Assembly: GCF_027922325.1 (NCBI RefSeq)
Contig: NZ_BSFL01000003.1
Coordinates: 248,001 to 312,000 of the forward strand
Length of the DNA stretch: 64,000 nucleotides
Direction: 5' to 3'
Origin: Methylopila turkensis
GTDB lineage: Bacteria > Pseudomonadota > Alphaproteobacteria > Rhizobiales > Methylopilaceae
Shown: positions 57,182 to 64,000 of the stretch, in pieces
Layout of the letters: each line of letters starts with the position of its first letter
How positions within the stretch are numbered: position 1 is the first letter of the stretch
Translations under genes and position numbers: made by a program
Notes under the pieces: model-generated
The model's database searches: none
Told to the model about the DNA's origin: nothing
Seen by the model: only the letters and a program-made list of their open reading frames with translations

Positions 57182-57563
57182 CACGCCGTCCCGCCTGGTC
57201 TCGGCCCGACCGTTCTGGCCGGCCTCGTCGCACCTCCGCGGCGGCGTGATTTGTCCCGTAACGCGCCTGGGCTTCCGAACAAGGCCAAGCGCCCGTTGAC
57301 GAATCCGCTTCCGTCGCGGCCTCCGCCACGTGGGCGAAGCTGTCAACGAGGTTAGGAAGATGCGGTTACGGAGCGGTTAAGGGCGGCGCAATTGTGCGCT
57401 GCAAAAAGTGCGCCGTTGACATTTATGCTGCAGTGCATATAAAACATTCGGCGGGAGCGATCCCGCACCGCATCCGTCGAACGGGTCGAACCGGCATCGA
57501 CGGCGCCGCCACATCTGGCGCGGCGTTCGGGCAAGACGCCGACGACCGCAGGAGGAAGCTATC
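57182..57563. other. Divergent control region of D,D-carboxypeptidase and phasin genes
   Basis: A 382-base interval without a gene. It holds the upstream region of the carboxypeptidase on the minus strand and, from 57394, the phasin control region. The phasin message would have a leader of about 110 bases. Small frames here are not credible genes. Confidence 0.6.
57394..57443 (+). promoter_or_regulatory. Strong phasin promoter overlapped by TGC/GCA dyads
   Basis: TTGACA (57416-57421) and TATAAA (57438-57443) are 16 bases apart, close to the sigma-70 consensus. The spacer has an inverted repeat TATGC (57424-57428) and GCATA (57435-57439) with CTGCAG in the middle, reaching into the -10. Upstream, GTGCGC occurs twice (57394 and 57408). 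The TGC/GCA-rich pattern resembles sites described for the polyhydroxyalkanoate regulator PhaR. Confidence 0.7.
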
Positions 57564-57893
57564 ATGACCGCCACTTTCGAAGACGCTCAGAAGTACAGCA
57601 AGGAAAACGTCGACCTCGCCCTCAAGAGCTTCGGCACGATGTCGAAGGGCTTCCAGGCGATCGCCGTCGAGGTCGCCGACTACTCGAAGAAGTCGTTCGA
57701 GGACAGCGCCGCCCATGTCGAGAAGCTGCTGGGCGTGAAGTCGTTCGACAAGGCGATCGAGGCGCAGTCGGCGTTCGCGAAGTCGGCCTACGAGGCTTAC
57801 ATCGCCAAGATGACGAAGCTCGGAGAGCTCTACGCGGACATCGCGAAGGAGTCTTACAAGCCGGTCGAGACCGCGTTCGCCAAGGTCAAGTGA
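57564..57893 (+). CDS. Phasin family protein
   Basis: A 109-residue helical protein (FEDAQKYSKENVDLALKSFG, VADYSKKSFEDSAAHVEKLL, YAKVK-type end) of the phasin family that coats polyhydroxyalkanoate granules. It is rich in Lys, Ala and Phe with no cysteine. GGAGG at 57551 is placed well for ATG 57564. It has its own strong promoter and terminator. The presence of a phasin implies PHA storage, though PHA synthase is outside the window. Confidence 0.9.
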   Translation: MTATFEDAQKYSKENVDLALKSFGTMSKGFQAIAVEVADYSKKSFEDSAAHVEKLLGVKSFDKAIEAQSAFAKSAYEAYIAKMTKLGELYADIAKESYKPVETAFAKVK

Positions 57894-57909
57894 CCGCCTT
57901 CGTCGCGGC

Positions 57910-57930
57910 GGGGCCGCGCTGAGCGGCCCC
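57910..57930 (+). terminator. First hairpin after phasin gene
   Basis: GGGGCCGC (57910-57917) pairs with GCGGCCCC (57923-57930) over GCTGA; no U-tract. Confidence 0.5.
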
Positions 57931-57948
57931 ATCCGATCAAAGAATGCC

Positions 57949-57975
57949 AGCCCGGCTCGCGCCGGGCTTTTTTTT
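57949..57975 (+). terminator. Intrinsic terminator of phasin gene
   Basis: AGCCCGGC (57949-57956) pairs with GCCGGGCT (57961-57968), loop TCGC, followed by an unbroken T run to 57975. Confidence 0.92.
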
Positions 57976-58134
57976 GGCCTCGAGCGACCATACCTGCCAA
58001 TTGGCCGCCGGGGTCCGCCCGGTCTGGCGCACCTTAAAAAGCAGAGCTAGGATCGCTGCTTCGGACGCGTGCGCCGCAGCAGCGGCGAGCTTCGCGACAG
58101 GCGGGCGGCGCAGGCGAGGAACCATCGCGGAACG

Positions 58135-58521
58135 ATGCACGACCGAACGATCGACACTGCGGCCGGCGTCCCGACGTCGGCGTCCCAACTCCCGGCGGTC
58201 GCCGGCCCCCGTCGCGCCGACGACGGGCCGGGGACGGCCGTGGTCACCAAAACGCGGCCCAAGGTCAAGCGGCCGAGCCTGTACCGCGTCCTCATACTGA
58301 ACGACGACTACACCCCGATGGAGTTCGTCGTTCATGTGCTCGAGCAGTTTTTCCAGAAAGACCGTGAGGCGGCGACGCGGATCATGCTCCACGTCCACAA
58401 CCACGGCGCGGGAGAGTGCGGCGTCTACACTTACGAAGTCGCCGAAACCAAAGTGACGCAGGTGATGGATTTCGCCCGAAAGCACCAGCACCCCCTGCAG
58501 TGCGTCATGGAAAAGAAGTGA
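58135..58521 (+). CDS. clpS: ATP-dependent Clp protease adaptor ClpS
   Basis: The 128-residue adaptor binds proteins with N-terminal Leu, Phe, Tyr or Trp and delivers them to ClpAP. The core ([40 protein letters not shown]) is complete and the N-degron pocket residues are present. The first 45 residues are a disordered extension longer than in E. coli (106 residues in total). ATG at 58135 is chosen; 58069 would extend it further. It is 10 bases before clpA. Confidence 0.95.
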   Translation: MHDRTIDTAAGVPTSASQLPAVAGPRRADDGPGTAVVTKTRPKVKRPSLYRVLILNDDYTPMEFVVHVLEQFFQKDREAATRIMLHVHNHGAGECGVYTYEVAETKVTQVMDFARKHQHPLQCVMEKK

Positions 58522-58531
58522 GGTTCGTCCA

Positions 58532-60952
<2,421 letters not shown>

Positions 60953-61007
60953 GCCGTCTTGCGCGGCGCGCGGCGATGAGCGCTGACCGGCGCGCCGCCT
61001 CGACGGC

Positions 61008-61766
61008 ATGAGCGGGAACGACGAGGGCGGGACGGCGCTCGACGCCGCCTCGCACAGTCCCAAAGGCTGGGCGTTGCGCGGCGCGCGGGCGGCGATCGCC
61101 GTCCCGGGCGTCGTGCTGTTCGGCAGCTTCATCGGCTTCGGCGCGATGACGCATGACTACGGCTGGCCGCTCTGGATCGCCGTGCTGTCGACGCTCCTGG
61201 TCTGGGCCGCGCCGGCGCAGGTGGTGCTCGCCGGGGCGCTCGCGAGCGGCGCCGGACTTGCCGGCGCGACGCTCGCGGTCACGGTCTCGGCGGTGCGGCT
61301 GCTGCCGATGGTGGTGTCGATCCTGCCGGTGCTGCGTTCGGAGCGCACGTCGGTCTGGACGCGTCTTCTCGCCGCCCACTATGTCGCCGTCACCGCCTGG
61401 TTCGAGGGGCTGCGCCTCACGCCGACGCTGCCGCGGGCGGCGCGCATGCCGTTCTTCCTCGGCCTCGCCAACGCGCTCGTCGTGGGCAGCGCCCTTGCGA
61501 CCGCTGCCGGCCACGCGCTCGCGGGCGTGCTGCCCACCGCGCTTTCGATCGGCCTGCTCGGGCTGACGCCGCTCTACTTCCTGATGTCGCTGGAACGTGG
61601 CGCGAAGGGCCTGGGCGAACGCGTCGCGCTCGTGCTGGGGCTTGCGCTCGCGCCGCTCATCGCGCCGTTCACGCCGCAATACGACATCCTGCTCACCGGC
61701 GTCGTCGGCGGCACGATCGCCTTCGCCGTCGAACGCGCGGCGCGGCGGCGGGGGCGCGCCGCATGA
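61008..61766 (+). CDS. azlC: AzlC family branched-chain amino acid exporter subunit
   Basis: A 252-residue polytopic protein with the AzlC pattern: PGVVLFGSFIGFGAMTHDYG, VWAAPAQVVLAGALASGAG, VSAVRLLPMVVSILPVLR and LTPLYFLMSLERG. With AzlD it exports branched-chain or related amino acids, as in LIV-E exporters. Its stop overlaps the azlD start by four bases (ATGA). Confidence 0.9.
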   Translation: MSGNDEGGTALDAASHSPKGWALRGARAAIAVPGVVLFGSFIGFGAMTHDYGWPLWIAVLSTLLVWAAPAQVVLAGALASGAGLAGATLAVTVSAVRLLPMVVSILPVLRSERTSVWTRLLAAHYVAVTAWFEGLRLTPTLPRAARMPFFLGLANALVVGSALATAAGHALAGVLPTALSIGLLGLTPLYFLMSLERGAKGLGERVALVLGLALAPLIAPFTPQYDILLTGVVGGTIAFAVERAARRRGRAA

Positions 61767-62110
61767 GCCACGTCTCGCTCGACGCCGGCTACCTGCTGCT
61801 CGCGGTGGCGCTGGCCTTCGTCGCGAACGACCTCTGGCGCGTGCTCGGGGTCGCCCTGTCCGCGCGGATCGATGAAGACAGCGGCCTGTTCGCCTGGGTG
61901 CGCATGGTGGCGACCGCGCTGGTCGCAGGACTGGTGGCGAAGCTGATCCTCGCGCCGGCCGGCGGCCTCGCGCTGGCGCCGCTCTGGCTGAGGCTGGTCG
62001 CCGTCGCGGGCGGCCTTGGCGCTTATGCGATCGGCCGCCGCTCGCTCGCCCTCGGCGTCGCCGCCGGAGAAGCGGTCCTGATCGGCGGCGTGCTGCTGCT
62101 CGACGCCTGA
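61763..62110 (+). CDS. azlD: AzlD family transporter subunit
   Basis: A 115-residue protein with four hydrophobic helices (YLLLAVALAFVANDLWRVLG, VRMVATALVAGLVAKLIL), matching the small AzlD partner of AzlC. Overlapping translation with azlC supports a heteromeric exporter. Substrate is not known. Confidence 0.87.
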   Translation: MSHVSLDAGYLLLAVALAFVANDLWRVLGVALSARIDEDSGLFAWVRMVATALVAGLVAKLILAPAGGLALAPLWLRLVAVAGGLGAYAIGRRSLALGVAAGEAVLIGGVLLLDA

Positions 62111-62132
62111 GACGGCCTACGCAGATCGTCCG

Positions 62133-62561
62133 TCAGTCGGCCGCGAGCGCCACCCGGATCTTCTCCGCCAGCGCCGCCAGCGCCTCCGGAGCCTCCATCT
62201 TGCCGGTGTGCGGCTTCAGCGGCACGTCGGTCCAGCGCGGGATGACGTGGACATGGGCGTGGAACACGCTCTGGCCAGCAGGCGCCTCGTTGAACTGGGT
62301 GATCGTCACGCCGTCGGCGCCGAGCGCGGTCTTCACGCCGCGCGCGACCGTCTGGACCGCCGCGAACAGAGGCGCGATCGTCGCCTCGTCCATGTCGAGC
62401 AGGTTGCGCGACGGGGCGCGCGGGATCACCAGCGCATGGCCGTCGGCCTGGGGCATGGCGTCCATGATCGCGACGACGGATTCGTCCTCGTAAATCGTGT
62501 GGGACGGGAGATCGCCGCGCAGGATCTTCGCGAAGATGTTGTCGGGATCGTAGTCGGCCAT
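62133..62561 (-). CDS. HIT family hydrolase
   Basis: A 142-residue histidine-triad protein. It starts MADYDPDNIFAKILRGDLPS, contains GHALVIPRAPSRNLLDMD and ends in the catalytic triad motif FHAHVHVIPRW. HIT proteins hydrolyse or transfer nucleotides from nucleotide conjugates such as AMP-lysine or ApnA. GGGAC before ATG 62561; longer frame to 62654 overlaps the upstream gene and is unconserved. Confidence 0.93.
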   Translation of the reverse strand: MADYDPDNIFAKILRGDLPSHTIYEDESVVAIMDAMPQADGHALVIPRAPSRNLLDMDEATIAPLFAAVQTVARGVKTALGADGVTITQFNEAPAGQSVFHAHVHVIPRWTDVPLKPHTGKMEAPEALAALAEKIRVALAAD

Positions 62562-62622
62562 CGGGACGGTCCTCGGGGACGGGGCGTCGGGCGCCAAGCC
62601 ATCGCGGAGCGGCGCGTCGACG

Positions 62623-63810
62623 TCAAGCGTCGGGCGCGACGCCTTCGGTCGCATGCCGGAACGGGGCCGCCGCCTCCAGCTCGTCGGTGACGGCGGCCAT
62701 GTAGGCGCGCTCGCGCACGAGATAGTCGGCCACGGCGCGCTGCAGGCCGGGATCGGCGAAGGCGTGGGCGGACCAGGTGGTGACGGGCCGGTAGCCGCGC
62801 GCGAGCTTGTGCTCGCCCTGGGCCCCGGCCTCGACGCGCGCGAGGCCGCGGGCGATCGCGGCGTCGATCGCCTGATGGTAGCAGACCTCGAAATGCAGGA
62901 ACGGTCGCTCCTCGAGCGCGCCCCAGTAGCGGCCGTAGAGCGCGTCGTCGCCGATGAAGTTGAGCGCGCCGGCGATCGGGCGGCCGCCGGCCTCGGCGAG
63001 CACGAGCAGGATGCGCTCCGGCATCGCCTCGCCGACGAGGCTGAAGAACCGCCGCGTCAGGTAGGGCCGTCCCCATTTGCGCGCGCCGGTGTCCATGTAG
63101 AAGCCGAAGAACGCGTCCCAATGGGCCTCCGTCAGCTCGGAGCCGGTGACGTGGCGGATCGTGACTCCGTCGGCGAGCGCTTCGCGCCGCTCGCGCTTCA
63201 GCTGCTTGCGCTTGCGCGAGGCGAGGGCGGCCAGGAAGTCGTCGTAGGAGCCGTAGCCGTCGTTGCGCCAGTGGTATTGCTTGTCGACGCGCGGCAGGAA
63301 GCCGGAGCGGACAAGCGCCTGCTGCTCGGCCTCGCTCGCGAAGGTGACGTGGATCGAGGAGGCCTCCGTCTGGCGCATCAGGCCGCGCAGCGCCGCCGCG
63401 AGCGCGCCGCGGACCGTGTCCGGATCGCGTCCCGGCGCCGGAATCAACCGCGGGCCGGTGACGGGGGTGAAGGGCGCCGCCACCTGCAGCTTCGGATAAT
63501 AGCTGCCGCCGGCCCGCTCATAGGCGTCGGCGAAGGCGTGGTCGAAGACGTATTCGCCCTGGCTGTGGCTCTTCAGATAGCAGGGCGCGAGGCCCGCGAG
63601 GCCCGCCTCGTCCTCCAGCACGATGTGGGCCGGCGCCCATCCTGAGCGGCCGCCGACCGAGCCCGAGCGCTCGAGCGCCAGCAGGAAGCGGTGGTCCACG
63701 AACGGGTTGTATGGCGCCCCGCCCGCGCGGGCGCAGGCGTTCCAGTCGTCCGGGGCGATGGCGGCGAGGTCTTCGACGACGCGCGCGCGGAAGGTCGGTT
63801 CTGTCGGCAT
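62623..63810 (-). CDS. FemAB/GNAT-like acyltransferase (DUF482)
   Basis: A 395-residue protein of the peptidogalycan-biosynthesis/DUF482 family: PYNPFVDHRFLLALERSGSV, YLKSHSQGEYVFDHAFADAY, YYPKLQVAAPFTPVTGPRL, FFGFYMDTGARKWGRPYLTR and FEVCYHQAIDAAIARGLARV. It has a double GNAT-type fold and may join an amino acid or acyl group to a surface or metabolite amine. Start at 63810 (MPTEPTFRARV) fits family length. It is followed by the HIT gene. Confidence 0.85.
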   Translation of the reverse strand: MPTEPTFRARVVEDLAAIAPDDWNACARAGGAPYNPFVDHRFLLALERSGSVGGRSGWAPAHIVLEDEAGLAGLAPCYLKSHSQGEYVFDHAFADAYERAGGSYYPKLQVAAPFTPVTGPRLIPAPGRDPDTVRGALAAALRGLMRQTEASSIHVTFASEAEQQALVRSGFLPRVDKQYHWRNDGYGSYDDFLAALASRKRKQLKRERREALADGVTIRHVTGSELTEAHWDAFFGFYMDTGARKWGRPYLTRRFFSLVGEAMPERILLVLAEAGGRPIAGALNFIGDDALYGRYWGALEERPFLHFEVCYHQAIDAAIARGLARVEAGAQGEHKLARGYRPVTTWSAHAFADPGLQRAVADYLVRERAYMAAVTDELEAAAPFRHATEGVAPDA

Positions 63811-63897
63811 TCCGGAATCCGGGGAGGCTCCGTCGCCGCCGCACGCGGCTTGACCCACGCCTCCCAACTTAATCCGGCCGGCGCGACTTCCAAGCCG

Positions 63898-64000
63898 TCA
63901 GGCGGGCCGAAAGCCCTCGAACACGATCTGGTCGGCGCCGGCCGCGGCGCGCGCGACGTCGTCCGGCGTGCGCACGGTCCACGTCGTGACCGGCCGGCCG
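63898..64000 (-). CDS. Glycerophosphodiester phosphodiesterase, C-terminal end
   Basis: The last 34 codons of a minus-strand gene entering from the window edge: PVTTWTVRTPDDVARA and ADQIVFEGFRPA, then TGA at 63900-63898. The TWTVRTPDD...ADQIVFEGF ending is typical of GDPD-family enzymes that hydrolyse glycerophosphodiesters. The catalytic residues lie outside the window. It is upstream of the FemAB-like and HIT genes on the same strand. Confidence 0.75.
   Translation of the reverse strand, partial: GRPVTTWTVRTPDDVARAAAGADQIVFEGFRPA

Overview
This window is a stretch of ordinary bacterial chromosome with very high G+C and dense genes on both strands. Gene content and order point to an alphaproteobacterium of the order Hyphomicrobiales (Rhizobiales). 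Evidence includes purM-purN, a hdaA-ppk-ppx run, aroQ-accB-accC-aat, ppiD-trpE facing tpiA-secG, phasin-clpS-clpA, a bacterial ELM1-family protein and a K+-independent proton pyrophosphatase. A methylotroph-like family is possible because of the dimethyl-sulfone genes, but that is only a guess. I saw no rRNA, tRNA, CRISPR array, prophage or insertion sequence.

Layout. 1-2140: sulfur module, with the start of metX on the minus strand diverging from a 16-codon leader ORF, an FMN reductase and dimethyl-sulfone monooxygenase sfnG. 2200-9291: sugar transporter, proton pyrophosphatase hppA, then a minus-strand operon of circularly permuted ATP-grasp, alpha-E and transglutaminase-like proteins. 9397-14165: map and radC, a sulfotransferase and two glycosyltransferase-type membrane proteins. 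14238-19656: a coiled-coil membrane protein, aat, accC, accB, aroQ and the threonine dehydratase ilvA. 19855-25584: exported thioredoxin-like and transglutaminase-like proteins, DinB, GST, ndk and two TerC paralogues. 25700-33914: purN and purM, then five tightly packed or overlapping plus-strand genes (CDP-alcohol phosphatidyltransferase, AI-2E family permease, hdaA, ppk, ppx). 33928-41051: rnd, aspS, a large unknown membrane-anchored protein, a GT-A-like protein and an ELM1-family protein. 41133-46910: malic enzyme, an EAL phosphodiesterase, a Tat-exported peroxidase, ceramidase and a glycine-zipper lipoprotein. 46978-52174: trpE and ppiD facing tpiA and secG. 52255-57181: an orphan BrnA-like protein, DoxX, a rhodanese lacking its cysteine, panC, a J-domain protein and a SPOR-tailed D,D-carboxypeptidase. 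57416-64000: a phasin with a strong promoter, clpS-clpA, azlC-azlD, a HIT protein, a FemAB-like acyltransferase and the end of a glycerophosphodiesterase.

How the parts work together. Most genes are housekeeping: fatty-acid initiation (accBC), shikimate and tryptophan steps (aroQ, trpE), purines (purMN), protein export, quality control and turnover (secG, ppiD, clpSA, aat). aat and clpS belong to one pathway: Aat adds Leu/Phe to protein N-termini and ClpS delivers such proteins to ClpAP. Phosphate-bond energy is a second theme (hppA, ppk, ppx, ndk). Convergent gene pairs are usually separated by strong hairpins. The least understood parts are the leader ORF before the dimethyl-sulfone genes, the ATP-grasp/alpha-E/transglutaminase operon, the exported TlpA-transglutaminase pair, the ELM1/GT-A pair with its unknown divergent neighbour, and the dyad-overlapped phasin promoter.
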